Part shown: one piece after another, positions 12,979 to 26,176 of the stretch
How positions within the stretch are numbered: position 1 is the first letter of the stretch
Layout of the letters: every line of letters begins with the position of its first letter
Source: Lunularia cruciata
Taxonomy: Eukaryota; Streptophyta; Marchantiopsida; Lunulariales; Lunulariaceae
DNA: 64,000 bases
Assembly (NCBI GenBank): GCA_948567375.1
Contig: OX419762.1
Span: 52,805,034 to 52,869,033 of the forward strand
Reading direction: 5' to 3'
Translations under genes and position numbers: made by a program
The notes under the pieces: generated by a model
What the model saw: only the letters and a program-made list of their open reading frames with translations
The model's database searches: none
Told to the model about the DNA's origin: nothing

Positions 12979-13720
12979 ACACTCAACAATGCAATGCACA
13001 ATTTGGTGACAATAAAAACAAGTATTATTTTGTTGCAATCATCCTTGGTCTACTATAAAAAGTGGTCTTTATTGGATGGCATCAATTCTCATCAGTGCCA
13101 GCTCTTCAATCTATGGTTGGTGTGTTTGTAGGTTCTATAAAAGTATATATCAAGAAAAGATTGTGACAACCAAAGAATCAGAGTTCTCAACCATATGCCA
13201 ACTTCTTCTAAATGTTTGGGTTTGAACATGGTTACTTCCAATTTGGTGTGTGATTCAAGTCTCTCACAAACCAATCTAAAGCTTCACCTTCATGTATGTC
13301 AATAATCAACATCATGGTGTTTTGGAATTTATAAATGTAACTTCTCACAAAGCCAACTTGTCTCAATTTTGCTGACTAGTCTTGTGTAGCATTCATGGCC
13401 TGCAATCTCCCAATGATTGCACTCTTGAAGTCTTCTCATGTTGAAATTTGGGTACCAAATTGCCATTGAGTCTACTCCACTTGGAATTGCCACCATAGTT
13501 GTTTTGCTCCATCTGATTGGATTTATCTTGTATCATCTAAAAGGTTTGTAGCTTCAAAATAATGGTTGTAATTAAATATAAAATTCTTCATTAAACTTGG
13601 AAGATTTTTGCCTTCAAATACCTTTGGTTTTGGATATTAAACTCAATCTTCTCCTTCTCAAAATGCTACTCTCTCTATTTTCTCTTATTGTCAAAATATG
13701 CATTCATCAAATACATAACC
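12979..13720 (-). pseudogene. Ty3/gypsy element G0: gag with CCHC zinc knuckle, broken
   Basis: On the minus strand the right part encodes gag-like sequence (LRQVGFVRSYIYKFQNTMM, then HEGEALDWFV), followed by a zinc knuckle CFYCHQIVHCIVEC (C-X2-C-X4-H-X4-C) at about 12980-13020. Stops and frame changes interrupt it. Order and strand fit the protease remnant at 10250-10935, with insertion U1 sitting directly after the knuckle. Confidence 0.75.
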
Positions 13721-15118
13721 TCTTAAGAGACTTATGTTATACCCAAGGCCTTTTTTATATTTTAGTTTAAAAACAAAAAGTATCTTTCTAGTTTCTAGTA
13801 GGAAACATAAGGTCCTTTTGCTGAGGTAGCCTAAATGGTAGAAGATGTTTATTTAAATCTAAGGAGCAATCTAAATTAGCCTAAAAAAATCATTCTTCCC
13901 ATTGGTGCTAGCTTTGATCATTGGTCCTTTTTGGCTTATCACTAGGCTCTTTTTGTCATCATAAAGGATATAAGCAATTAGGATCATAAACATATAGATT
14001 TGTGCAATATAGCTTATATCTTTGATTATAAAAATCTCTCTCTTCCAATAATCAAGTAAAATACTACATAGCGATGATAACTTTTTGCATTATCATCATG
14101 ACTACTATTCAACCAACCTACAATAAAATAACATGTAGTTTCAATTTGTCCATTGCTCTTTGTAAGTTACAATTGGAAGGATTAATGGTTCATTATGGTA
14201 CTAAGAATTTTCAAAATTGCAAATTTTCACTTGCTTTCAACACTTTTCAACATTTTTTGTAGTCCAAAGGGAAAGCTTTTAGCCTTAGAAGGGAATGAAT
14301 AACATAGGAAGGAATGCATAACCTTCTAAAGGATAGCAATTAAGGTGGAAAGAATATGAAAGTGTAACCTTTAGAAAGGCCAAGAGGTTCTTCAATTCAC
14401 CAAAGGGAGTAGTAGTTAGCACATGTAGACAATGACTATTTTCATTCCCATATGTGTGAAATTAGGGAATAGTTGCAAAGAATGAATGCAAGAAAGTAGA
14501 GAAAGGACCAACCTTTGGAATTCAATGTCTCTCTTAAAGTATAGGTAAGGCAAGAACGGTCCATTTTCAATCAAATAAGAAGCATAAGAAGGTGGACAAG
14601 GACTAATTAACTTCCCATAATTATGAAGGGATTATGGAGGAGTATATATGGGAAAATGCTTTGGCATAACTCACATAATCAATTCAATAGTATTTGAAGA
14701 GAATTAGGTTTAGAACTCAAGAGCATTTGGAGCAAGAAAGATTGAGGAGAAAAGTCAAAGGTGTAGTCCTCTTTGCAAAATTAGTCAAGCAACATGGTTT
14801 ACCAACACATTGTAAGGAAAGGAAGAGGTTGTGGATGGGATAGACCTTCATTGTAGTGCAAGAAGGCCAAAGTTTGATGATAGGAAATATCCTCTATGTG
14901 AAGTATAAAAAAAGAAGTGCAAGAAGAGGATACATTACGGGATCTACAAGAAGATCATCTTCATGTGCACTTTTTAAAGTATAGGTTTGATCCTTATGGG
15001 AATGTACCATGGTAAAAAAGACAAGTAGTAATTAAAGCTGAGATGACACTTTGACTATATCAAGGAATGTATCTCTAGTTAGGAAAATCTAAGGGATTCT
15101 TTGGACATTATGGCTATG
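13721..15118. other. Gene-free DNA, probably 5' leader or LTR of G0
   Basis: No open frame resembles a known protein. The position upstream of the minus-strand gag remnant suggests the leader and perhaps the 5' LTR of element G0, but no matching second LTR was found on the other side, so this is inference. Confidence 0.35.
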
Positions 15119-15667
15119 GCATGTGTGGTGCCCACATTTTTTTTGGTTTTGGATAGTTTTTAGGAAATTTTGAAGAAGAAGTACATTAGTAAAGCCAAAG
15201 GAGGGCTAAATGGGAAAGAAATAAGAAGAAGAGTGGGTTGGGCCAAACCCAAAGTCAACCTCAAGTCAAGACCGAAGGACCATAGATGGACAAGAGAGAA
15301 AGACAAAGAAGGAGACTTTGTATCGGGCAGTGTAGCCTAATCCAAAGAACCTATAACAAACTTCTTTAGAGTTGGCCAATCAAGAAAGTACACAAGAAGA
15401 AAGTGATGACCTTAGGATCAAGAAGTTCTTGATAGTGAAAAGAAACAACCTCACAAAATCTGTGATTGGAGCGGGAAACAACTAAAGAATGACCGGTCAA
15501 GTGCAAGACTATAAAATCAAGATTTTTGCAAGGAAGTAGCACAATGTCCAAATGCTACCTTGTCCCTATTCAAAGTCAAACCAAAGTAATGCAAATTGCA
15601 AATCCACAAGAAGGCAAGTGGGTTAGGATCTCAAGAACGATCTTCCACAAGAAGAGGTGAAGTACAC

Positions 15668-17368
15668 ATGATGGCCCCAAAAGTAAGTAAGCAGAGTGCG
15701 GTGAGGGGACTGCAATGTGTAGATTAGATGTAGTGGCACGAATTGAGGTCTTAGCAAGGCTTTGTATCATGTTCTTGGCCTAGAATTGGAACTTCAATTT
15801 TCCAAGTTTCATGGTAGAAATCACAACAAGTAATTGCAAGGATGGGCCGTAGCACAAGAGGAAGAGAGGAAATCCGGCTTGATGGACTGAGTCAGATTGG
15901 AGAATAGTCATGGAGAGAGAAGCAGGAGAGGTAGGAGGTACCACCTTCTATCAGAAGTGTGATGCTTTAGAAGAGACTATCGAGGTGAGGAACTCATTTA
16001 ATCAACCTCGCACCAAGAATGAGTGTAAGGTGGATAGTTATAGAGACCCCAAGAGGAGAAGGATTGAAAGTGCAATGATGGCACTTTCAATCCTTCTCCT
16101 CTTCAATCCTTTCAAGCCAGAGCAAACCACCTAAGTTACAATGCAATAGGCGGTGTTCTTTCACCAAATGTTTGCAAGAGAAGCAATAGATTGGGGAAAA
16201 TATCTACATCAATGAGTGGGGAAGATGATTTCGGGTTGGAGAATAGATATGCCACCACATTAATTTGTGCCCTTCACAACTCATTTTAGGCTGAAATTAT
16301 TGACTTTGGAGGAAAGAAACCAGATGCAATTGCACTTTCATCTTGATCTAAGAGAAGAGGCGGATGCGGATGACAATATTATATAGAGAGAGTGCAAGAC
16401 GGGGATGAGTACTACAAGAAAAGTAGGAAGGAGAGAATTTTACCAATTGACATCTCAAGGGCAAGAAAGAGAACTAAGCCTGAAAGTTGCCTTGCAACAA
16501 TTCAGCCGCAGAAGCTTAACCCGAAGGCAATGGTGGTGAAAATGAAGGAATTGACTCCAAAAGACAAAGAGGAGTCCAAAGGAGAAAATGAGTCGAAGGA
16601 CAAAGCATTGGGAGGAGGAGAAGAGTTCACCCTACAAAGGGAAGAATCAAGTAGTGGTAGTGAAGGCAAGGCGGAGGTTTATGAACCCAAAGACAGATGG
16701 TGGATATAGGGAAGTCGAGTCCAGAAGTCTCTATGATCGGACGAGGGTGTGAGAAGAAGGAGGAAGAAGGAGTCTTGGCACGTCCAAAAACTGCCAAGAG
16801 GAAGAAAAATGTGCATGCAGCCAAGGTGGGGCCTAGTAAAGTCACCATAAAAGAGGAGGAGAGCTTGGATAGAGAAACCTTGAAAGTACAAAGATTGCAA
16901 CTTTAGGGTAAGGCGCAAGAAGGAGTGTTGCCTGAAGAGGAAGACAAAGGTAGAGCTGATGACAAGAAGTGCGGCTGAGTGGAGTATCTGTCAAAGGTCA
17001 TATGTCCACTATTGGCATTCCTATAGCAAAAGAAAGTAGAAATGATGAGTGCTAACCTCGATGTGAGCAATGAGTTGGTAGTAGTAGAGAAATGGAGTGC
17101 GGAAACCTCACTGTTGAGAAGTAAGCTAACAAGAGTAGAGATGGAAGCCAAAGAACTTTGGGTGGAGGAGATTCTTTGGAGTAAGCACTTTGAAGTAATG
17201 AGGGAGGATTTGGTGAAGTGTTGCAAGGAGGCAAAGGAGATGACAATGTTGGTTGTAGTGCTGAAGGGAGAAATTGCTGATGCACGAGTAGAGTTAATAC
17301 ACTTGAAGGCAAGTGTAGCAGAGAAGAACTACTTGTTACTGTTTGACTTCATGTTTGACCAATTCTAA
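15668..17368 (+). pseudogene. Decayed U-family protein gene in U2
   Basis: Fragments follow the long copies in order: an N-terminal domain near 15668-16380 (TFYQKCDALEETIEVRNSF, FKPEQTT), an acidic lysine/glutamate-rich linker at 16392-16709, and a coiled-coil piece at 17042-17330 (EIADARVELIHLKASVAEK). Several stops and frameshifts are present. A perfect 23-bp inverted repeat at 16051-16103 inserts about nine codons relative to the other copies. Confidence 0.7.
16051..16103. repeat. Perfect 23-bp inverted repeat, 7-bp loop
   Basis: Arms at 16051-16073 and 16081-16103 are exact reverse complements around the loop aatgatg. The other U copies lack the right arm, so it is a copy-specific palindromic insertion. 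Confidence 0.9.
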
Positions 17369-17443
17369 TCAATATCTCTGTAGGAACAAACTTTACTTAC
17401 CTGATTAACGCAAAAGTGATATTTTCTGGGTTGTCATAGCATG

Positions 17444-19660
17444 TGAAGAAGGCAATAGCCACATGTAAAGTATTTTTAGGGGATAGAAAAATTCTATAAA
17501 AGTAAGTGTTACTTGTAGATAAGTGTGCTTGTGCCCTTTTGTCAAGATTTTCCATTTTTTTGATTGTGCATCAACCAAAGGTTTGGGTAACTATGTCCAA
17601 TTTTCTTTAAGTCTTCAAGCAAAGAATCTTGATACTAGGTGTGTGTGGTGCTTGCTATTTTTGTTAGTATTGCCAAAGAAGGGGAAATTTCTATAGGTTT
17701 GGGGTAAAATTTTCACTTTAGTCCAACTTTGTAGTTAAGTATGAAGAAATGAGTTTCAGGCAAAGGATTGAGTTGCATTGCAATGTAACTATGGTAATTT
17801 GGAGTTAAATAAGAAGTACAATCACTAATAGAGTTGGAAGTAGTAAGTATGGGGTGTCAATTGGGTTATACTATCTTGTAGTGGAAATGCAAGATGTTGT
17901 GGGAATAAGGAAGGTGATGGTACAATCGTTGCATGGCCAACCATTTATGTGGCATGGAGAGGTAATGTAGTCAAGGCTCCCATAATGAGTCATAGTTCCA
18001 TTAAGGGAATGGGATCCTCCTTAGAAATTTACCCTTGGGGATGGTTCAAAGGTCTATCACCCCTACAAATCCTTTGGCCTCCATGGTATGTCACTCAAAG
18101 AAGGTTTATCACCAAGCAAAGTTCTAATACCATTGACTAGTTAGCAAAGCATTGCAACAAACCATAGACAAGCATTGATTTCTCAACAACAATTCAAGAA
18201 TGTTCAATTTACCATTCATGCCATTTACACTCAACTAAGTGAGAAGTGTATAGTTTTAGATTAGCCTTATGCCACATTGACCTTTATGCTCAAGATTCAC
18301 AATACAATCTTGTAGGAGGAAAGGTTCTAATTCGCATATTGCACTAGTTAGGCTTTCCTAGATGTTCTTTAACCTAATCTGTAAGTGTACCACTGACCCC
18401 TTAATTAGTTCCTTCTAACTAATGTACACTTCTGCACATCTTCTCATCCCGCAACAATTTGTTCATGTACTAGACCTTTTCCTCCCCATGACATAGATTC
18501 CTCCTAAGTCCTTGCACTTTGAGTAAGGGTAGGAATGTCACCTCTTCTTCTTGTTTTTATTTCCATGTGGGAAGAGCTAAGCCCTCAATTGGTAGAAGGT
18601 TCCTAAAAAATCCCTCTCTTGATAGTCCTTGAAGATGGTATCTCACACATCAATAACATCCCGTCCATATGTGCCAACTCCAAGACTCTACCTAGGCATT
18701 AACCCCACATACTTGCTTGCTCTATGAGATACATAAAGATGATCATTATGATTTTCTATTTGAAGGGGTTGAAAGCTCCTTCCTCCTTACCATCTTGATC
18801 TTATCAATTGTACAATTGAGCCAAGGTCTTGCCATACACTACATCATGGAAGACTAGGGGATCATTGGTACTATACCATTGGTTCCAACAATTCTCTAGG
18901 ATGGCCGTAGTCTCCTCTCATTGATACTATACCATTGGTTCCAAAATTTCTTTAGGATGGCCATAATAGCATTGTCAGAATACTTATAGTGTAGTCAATA
19001 AGTAAAATTCATTCCCTTGAGAATATTGTTTGGAAATACCTAAGACTGAAGCAAAACACACACTTGTCACTAAATCTTAATTCATTTATTGCTTCTTGTT
19101 TAACCTTTTGGGCAAGAACCACTCCCAAAAGAGGGTAGTGTCACTCTTTTTGGTGCATTATAGCAAAAAGAAAATTACAAAAATATCACTTTCACTCTAA
19201 GATCTAGCTGAAGTTACTCTTGAAGGTGATGGTTTGTCCAACTCCAAGTGCCACTCCATTTCAAAGATGCAATGCTTGCAAATGTGTTCTACCTTTCCTA
19301 GAAGGCACAACTAGTAGGATTGAACTTCATAGTACTCACCTAAACTTTTTGATTTAGTGGTATTGCTTGTGCAATGAGCTTCCCAATCCACTTGTTACAT
19401 AAGTTCACTCCTTTGAATCATTCAATGCACACTTTGATCAAGGGCAAGTACATGGTTAGCACTAAGCATTGAAAACCTAGTATTCAATTCCTAACCTCTA
19501 CTCTTGCATAGACATTGAACATCATACAAAATGAAGACACAAAACTTGCAAAGAAGTAGGCTCACCTTTTACTAGTAATCAAAGTGTACATTGCAGAAAG
19601 GAAAAACATGAGTGCTAGAGGCATTCAACCTTATATAAAAATCTAGCTCTAAGTCAAAGG
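17444..19660. other. Gene-free DNA of unknown origin
   Basis: No coding similarity is recognised on either strand. A short open frame at 17949-18140 looks like chance. A repeated phrase (ctataccattggttccaa) occurs twice near 18870-18945, suggesting decayed tandem or transposon DNA. Confidence 0.35.
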
Positions 19661-19672
19661 GATCATCATCAC

Positions 19673-19950
<278 letters not shown>

Positions 19951-20015
19951 TCCTAAAACATACAAGGTTGTGTAGACACAATTGACCTACTTAAGAGTGT
20001 TACACACACACACTA

Positions 20016-20086
20016 TCGTGCATATATACATACAACAAAAGCACAACTCACACATAAGTCATACATAGACTCTAAAGTGCCACAAT
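20016..20086 (-). repeat. Second copy of an LTR-start-like sequence
   Basis: Read on the minus strand it begins TGTGGCACTTTAGAGTCTA, the same as the sequence starting at 20635, and the match continues about 70 bp with a gap (cacaactcacacataagtcat on the plus strand less a base). It abuts the left 440-bp LTR-like repeat of G1. It may be part of a tandem or nested LTR. Confidence 0.55.
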
Positions 20087-20528
20087 AATCAGATTGTTTA
20101 CCACTCAAATCAATCAAACTTAGATCAAACTTGATTTGATCCTTAACAACTTGCCAAAAATAGTGCACTGATTACAGTCAAGCCACACCCACTCTAGCAT
20201 AGAGACTCCAAGTGATGCTCACCGGCTTTTTGTCCACTCTAGCTAGGAACTCGAAGGCTCAACATCAAAGAAGTGAGCTCTTTGGAGCTGCACTCCTAGG
20301 GTATACCCCTGATTTTGACCTAGGTCTCCTCCCAACGGTCCCACTGATGGCACACCCAATGGTGTGGATGGTGCAAGTGACAGTGGGCCCCACCATGAAG
20401 TTAGTACCCTAAACTTGAAATCTGACCGTCGGAAAGTAGTCTATGAGTAATGGCCAAAATGCCTCTAATTACTTCACTAGAACTCCAGTGTCCGAGCATC
20501 TAGATGCAAAACTACAAATGGCATGATA
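20087..20528 (-). repeat. G1 left (3') LTR-like repeat
   Basis: About 440 bp that aligns with 32108-32551 in the same orientation. Shared runs include caagccacacccactctagc, aagtgagctct and ccccaccatgaa. The copies differ by many substitutions, so the insertion is old. The full LTR may extend right to 20635, where a polypurine stretch precedes TGTGGCAC on the minus strand. Confidence 0.7.
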
Positions 20529-20635
20529 GCTGTCGTGCATATATACATCACTACACAACATACATCACTGTCAACATCATACACAATAGAAACACAACTC
20601 ACACATAAGTCATATTTAGACTCTAAAGTGCCACA

Positions 20636-20650
20636 ATTGCTCCCCTAGCG
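20636..20650 (-). other. Putative polypurine tract of G1
   Basis: On the minus strand the sequence CTAGGGGAGCAAT directly precedes TGTGGCACTTTAG, as expected for a polypurine tract followed by the first bases of a 3' LTR. Position just downstream of the integrase/PHD frame supports it. Confidence 0.55.
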
Positions 20651-20803
20651 GGCGGTTAGGTCCCTCTAACTCTAGATAGCCATCTACTCTAAGTATATGG
20701 TATACACTATAATGGGCAGAGATCAAGAGGCCGGGTGCTATGGAGCCCATCGTTAGTCACCTGTCTGCAATCTATACCATATAAAGAATGAACTAGCTAT
20801 AGG

Positions 20804-22378
20804 TCAAATACATCTAGGACATAACCATTGTCCTTGAGGAACCACCGTGAGGGGAGGAGTCATACATGCCATATGCCATCCTCTCGAACAACTTTCACAC
20901 ACTAACATAGTAGCAGCTCCACCAGAAGAGCCACATAACATACACCTCAAGCCTGCATGTACAAGTGCCAAGCTTGGGTCCATAGTACCATCAATGTTTG
21001 GGAGGTGGCATGGCGCACAATTGCGCACATGATCCTTCCAAACAACACCATCACATCCTTCTAACACAAGGACTCCAGATGGCAAAACCTCACGCACTCT
21101 CAAGATAGTGTGGCCTGTCAAAACATCAAGTGTCATTGGTGCTATCTATTGTAGATATACATAATCTCCTGGATGAAATCGATAGATCAAGGGTCTATAA
21201 CCTCCTCCTCGAATGGTAGCATAGCGTAAAGTATCTCTATGCTGAGCAATCGCCAAGTTCTCAAAGGCCATTGGCATCACTCTCTAAAAGATCTATGCAC
21301 GTTGAGAACATGCGCTCATCCATACATTGGGGTCATCCAAGTCCAAAACTATAGTAGCATCTTGATGAATGGTTGCAAGTAAATATGGATCTTGTCTATA
21401 GAGTAGGAAGTAAGGAGAGAAGGATGCTAAGGAAGCTTGCCGGCTGAACCGATAGCCCATGGCCAACCAAGGTAATTGGAGATCCCAATCTCGCAAGTGG
21501 CCTCTCTGCAAACCATACCTTTGCAATCCTCTCTTCAATATTTGAACCACTCTCTCTGCTAAGCCATCTGCCTTAGGGTGATCTCGGGAGGTAGTACAGT
21601 GATCAATCAAAGCCTTGTCACACAAGACTTGAAACTCCCCCAAGAACTCTGTACCCTGATCAGTCAAAACCTCAGCTGGTGCACCAAAATGACTAAGAAC
21701 TCGATCCAGGAATTAGGAAGCTGTCCCTTCACTAGACTTGTCAAGAAGTGCCACCAACTCAATCCACTTGGACAAGTGCTCCACCATCACCAAAACATAC
21801 CGATGATGTCTCACAGTCAACGGTAAAGGTCCAGCAAAGTCCAAACTCCAATGATAACCCAATCCCATGATAGGTAATGGGTGTAACTATGGTGTAAGAG
21901 CATTGAATGATGCTCTAACTCGGTCACAAACCACACATCTGGCCACAAATTGTTGTACCTCGGTCTGCATACCACGCCACCAATAATGATTCTAGAGTAA
22001 GCCATATGTACGCTTTACTCCAAAATGTCCTAGCTCCTCATGAGCATGACAAACCAACTGTGGTCTTTGAGATAGAAGTGGTACTACTCATACTCTACCA
22101 TCCTCCCATACATGCAAAAGGTGTCCACCCTCCAATCTGAACTGTCTAGCTCGCTGAAGGACATGGTCTCTCTCCTTGGCCCCAACTGTGCCACCCACAA
22201 CACCAATGCAAAGATAGTCCATCACTAAGACATCATCATGAATGTCTCGCTGAAATATACCAATATCTTCACTCTTTGGATCTGTGACCTCCATAACTCC
22301 TATATGCATTGAGAGAGATACTACCAAAGCCTCTAAAAATATACACAAAAAGGCAGATGCATGCCAACCTGGCACCAT
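20804..22378 (-). pseudogene. G1 integrase with GDY module and C-terminal PHD finger
   Basis: Reading down the minus strand: zinc-binding HHCC module (CHAHEELGHFGVKRTYGLL near 22005-22056, CVVCD near 21925-21945), catalytic core with D in SLDFAGPL (about 21830), D in TDQGTEF (about 21650-21667) and E in GLAERVVQ (about 21550), then FHPGDYVYL near 21165. The final open frame (21136-20804, 110 residues) ends in a PHD finger at 20810-20944: Cys65-X2-Cys68-X11-Cys80-X2-Cys83-X4-His88-X2-Cys91-X14-Cys106-X2-Cys109, the C4HC3 pattern, with GWH and WLCPRC as expected. PHD fingers read histone H3 tails, so a role in steering integration is a reasonable inference. In-frame stops separate some blocks; the catalytic triad and all eight PHD ligands are intact. 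The frame stops one residue after the last cysteine. Confidence 0.82.
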
Positions 22379-22420
22379 CTCCTCATCTATCTCACCATGC
22401 CAACGTACTCTGGTCTGATC

Positions 22421-23690
22421 CTATTGGCTGGGACATGGGTTTCTACTCAACCTATTTGCATCACGGTTCACCACTCTAGGTCTATGAACAACCGTGAAAT
22501 CATACTCCTGTAAAATCAGAGCCCATCGTGCAAGCTTCCTTGAAAGCTTGTCGGACTCCATCAACCACTTCAGCGGCTGATGATCAGTGATGAGAGTGAG
22601 GGGGTTACCAAATAGGTAACATCGGAAATGTGCTACTGCCCAAACTGCTGCCAAGCACTCTCCCTCATATGAACTATACTTTGCCTCCGCTGAATTGTTG
22701 GAGCGACTAGCATAGGCCATCACAAACTCCTTCTCCTCATCATCATGATGGGTGAGCACTGCTCCAAGCCCCAAAATACTCCAATCAGTATGAACCTGAA
22801 ATGGTCATCCTCTAATCGATCTCCTCAAAATAGGAGAAGATGTCAACCTCTCCTTGAGCTCTACAAAAGCTCTCTCCTGCTCATCTCTCCAACACCACTC
22901 CTATGTAAGCTTGGTCAGCTTTGTCAAGGCCTTGGCAATGGCACTAAATCCTCCTAACATAGCGGCAATAGAAGTTCGCCAACCCAAGGAATGCTCGCAC
23001 TCTGCTCACATCCTTAGGCCAAGAAATACGTGCAATAGCCTCCACCTTGGTCTGCTGAACACCAAGTCCTCTAGGGTAGATAGTGTGACCCAAATACTCA
23101 ACCTGCTTGTGGAAGAACCTACACTTCCCAGGATGTAATTTGAGTCCATGAGATCTCAACCTCTCAAACACCTCCAACAACTGTCTCTCATGCTCCTCCA
23201 CAGTAATGCTATAGACCAAAATGTCATCAATATAGCACCAGCAAAATCCAATCCAGCTGGGTTCCTATCCATGACCCTCTGGAACTCAGTAGGAGCATTC
23301 TTTAACCCAAATAGTAAGAACCTGCACTGATATAACACATCCTTACCATGAGGATCAATAGCCCAAAATGCTATCTTGGACTTATCCTCCTCCTTGATTG
23401 GCAACTTATGATATCCCGCTCAAAGATCCAAAGTATTGAAGACCTTTGCATGCCCAATTGCATCAAAAATCTCCTCTGGTGTAGGCATGGCATACCGATC
23501 AGCCTTGGTCTCTCGGTTGATAGAACGGTAATCTCCACACATTTGCCAATCTTTGTAGTTGCCATGCATATCCTTCTTGGCTGGCATCACTGTCACTGAT
23601 GCATACTCTCCATATGAAATCTCCACCAAACCAGCCTCAAAAAGGTCACTTCTCTGGCCTTGAATCAATGTCCTCTCCATTCACTGTATC
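22421..23690 (-). pseudogene. G1 reverse transcriptase and RNase H, frameshifted
   Basis: RT blocks in order on the minus strand: WQMCGDYRSINRETKADRYAMP and AKVFNTLDL (23680-23420), FWAIDPHGKDVLYQCRFLLFGLKNAPTEFQRVMD region (23404-23260), catalytic YIDDILVYS at 23208-23234, LHPGKCRFF and VEYLGH, then thumb-region FLGLANFYCRYVRRI (to about 22944). RNase H follows at 22774-22421 with TDHQPLKWL and the terminal VNRDANRLSR. At least one frameshift lies just before YIDD and another before RNase H, so no full enzyme can be made. The catalytic aspartates themselves are kept. Confidence 0.88.
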
Positions 23691-25374
23691 AATAAGAACA
23701 TCAGAAAACTAGTGTATTGCTAGTCAGCTCAATCCATATACTAGGTCTCTTTAGAGCAATCAAATCCTTCAAATTGAAGGCAAAACAACTTGTGTGGCTC
23801 CTCAAGAACCTCCAAACCCTCCGTCTTTCCTCTCCAGTAAGCTTAGGTCCAAGTTCTAGCTCCCAAGTATCCTCTATAACTGTTGTAGGAGTGGAAGACG
23901 TCTTGATTGGCTGCTACACAGGGCCCTTGGGAGCAATAGTGCCATGCTCCTGACCACTAGAGGTCCCAACCTCTATGTGAAAAACTCCCTCCACTCTAGC
24001 TGCAAGCTCCACACGTCCTCTAACTGCATCCCAAGTGGACCAAGGGTGTAATCCAAGTAGCCCATGCTCACCTCAATGGACTCCAAGTAGACCACTCTCC
24101 CTAGTAGCTACTAGCTGTGTCCCAAGAATACCATGCCCACTCAGTCCATCACCCCCAAAATGTGCCTAAATCGTCTTGATAGGCACAAGGCTCACAAGTG
24201 TCCAAGTGGTGATGCATATGAAGCGCATCCTATGCTGCTCTGCCAAGCCAAGGCTCACAATCCAAGTCAAACAGTTCAGGTCCATAACTTGACCTAACAC
24301 CAGGATGCCTCTAACACTATTGGAACAGCGGTAATACCGGTGTGAAAACCCATTGCCCGCTCTCTCTCATCAGTGTTGGGCTCCAAGAACTGCTATAACT
24401 ATGAGTCCCAAACAAGTCCAAGTCCTCCCTCTCAAAAAGCATGAGAGCTTGGGAAACTCATGAGTATGGGAAATGGAACTCTACGCTATCCAACTAGGTT
24501 CACCACTACCATAGGTGACCTATCAGCCACTACTACTATCTGAGACTAACGTCCAACATCCAAGATATCATCAACAAGGATGTGGTCAAGTCGCTGAATC
24601 CCATCATAAGCATGATGTGAACCTCTTTTCATCCACCAAAGACAAAGACGATGAGCCTGTAATCCCACTCTTGCTACATTTAACAATACAACAGGTCCCA
24701 TTTAAGAATGGATCTAATGTGTACTCGCCACCACTTTGGTGCGAGAATCACCCATCAAAGGAAGGTTCTCTAAAAACTAAGTTGGAGGAATGGACTGATG
24801 AACTTGGAGATGTCGTAGTATCCGTAACATCTCCCAAAACACACTAGAACAAGGATCCTGAAGACCCAAACCTTGGCCAACATGTGTATGTCCCTAACAT
24901 GGCCATCCAAAAGTCACCAAGTGAATACGTCCATATCTCTCTAGATCATGCACCCCCAATAAAGAAATGTCTGCTAGTAGGGCCTTCTGGTAACCTTTGA
25001 GTGCTGACATTGGTAATAACTCTGGATATCAATAGGCCAAGTATGCCACATGATGTAGAGAGACTCGCCTAGCAGTCTCATCTCTCTCTATATACAAGTA
25101 CCTCTGTACTCGTATACCCGCCTCTAATACCGCAACTAGTCCGATGCTAATCCCACCAAACAACTCCAATAAACATATCCCCTTTGTTGAATACTTCTAA
25201 GCAATGATTGTGGTATCTAGAATTGTCAAAGTAATCAACTCCAGAGGCTCATCCTCACACTCATCTCCTGATGGTACAAAGGCTCTAGTCCAAGCCTGTT
25301 GCACCAACTGATCTGCATGTTGCTGCAACGTCTCCTTTGAACTCCATAATGGAACATCCAAGGTGGATGGAACA
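23691..25374 (-). other. Spacer between G1 protease and RT, no domain recognised
   Basis: About 1.7 kb on the pol path of G1 between RT and the U3 insertion. A polyprotein linker is expected here. Short open frames exist on both strands but I recognise no domain. Confidence 0.4.
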
Positions 25375-26176
25375 ATCCCTGTGACAACCCGGCAAATATC
25401 ACTTTTGCAATAATTGGGTCAGTAGAGTTTGTTCCCGCAGAGATACTATCCAGAATTGGTCAAATACAAAGACAAAAGTCACAATTGCAGTTCTTCTTGA
25501 TGGCTTCTTTAATCTCTCAAGTAGAAATTACACCCAGAAGAGCGTAACAAGCTCACAATCTTGACAACTTGTCACAAATACACACACATACATAATCACA
25601 ACATAGCAAATTTTGTCCAAACAACTCTTGATTGTGATGATTCAGATTCTCCCAAAGAAGGCACTTCATTGTGAAGACCGATTTCACCTCAGAATTGTGT
25701 TCCACCCCTCCACTAAAGGCACAACTTCCTCGATCAAAATTGCTTCACATCAACTTTGTACTGCGCTCACAAATGCAGAATACTAACAACACTACAATTC
25801 CTCTCAGACCTGTCAAGGCATTGCTCCGATGCACTTCATTCAGGATCAAACACATAAAATGAAGATCAAAGTTGCAGATTCCAACATCCACAAACACACT
25901 GACTTGCTCTTCAGAATTCTCCACACACTCACAATTACAACCACGAAATTGACAATCGGAATTAAGCTTAAGCGACGAGTACTGGGAACAACACTTCACT
26001 TTATCTATCTTCAGAAATTTGAATACTAAATAACATTGTACTGCAAATGCTCCCCTTAAATACTGAAGCAAATGGCAGACTCGTCTACCTAGCATCCTAA
26101 CATCCTTTCCTACCTGCAGATCCTAAGTGACAGTCTATCTCTTCATATCTGCCTCTCCCTATCTCAAAATTGACAC

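Larger units (their letters stand above)
15124..17438 (+). mobile_element. U2: U-family unit with broken gene, 2315 bp
   Basis: Flanked by a perfect 5-bp duplication GCATG (15119-15123 and 17439-17443). Begins TGTGGTGCCCACATTTTTTTT and ends GGGTTGTCATA, the family termini with single changes. It holds a decayed long-type gene (15668-17368) but the R/U5-like 3' part is shortened: after the coiled-coil region it jumps to the last about 100 bp. It is probably an internally deleted long copy. Confidence 0.82.
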
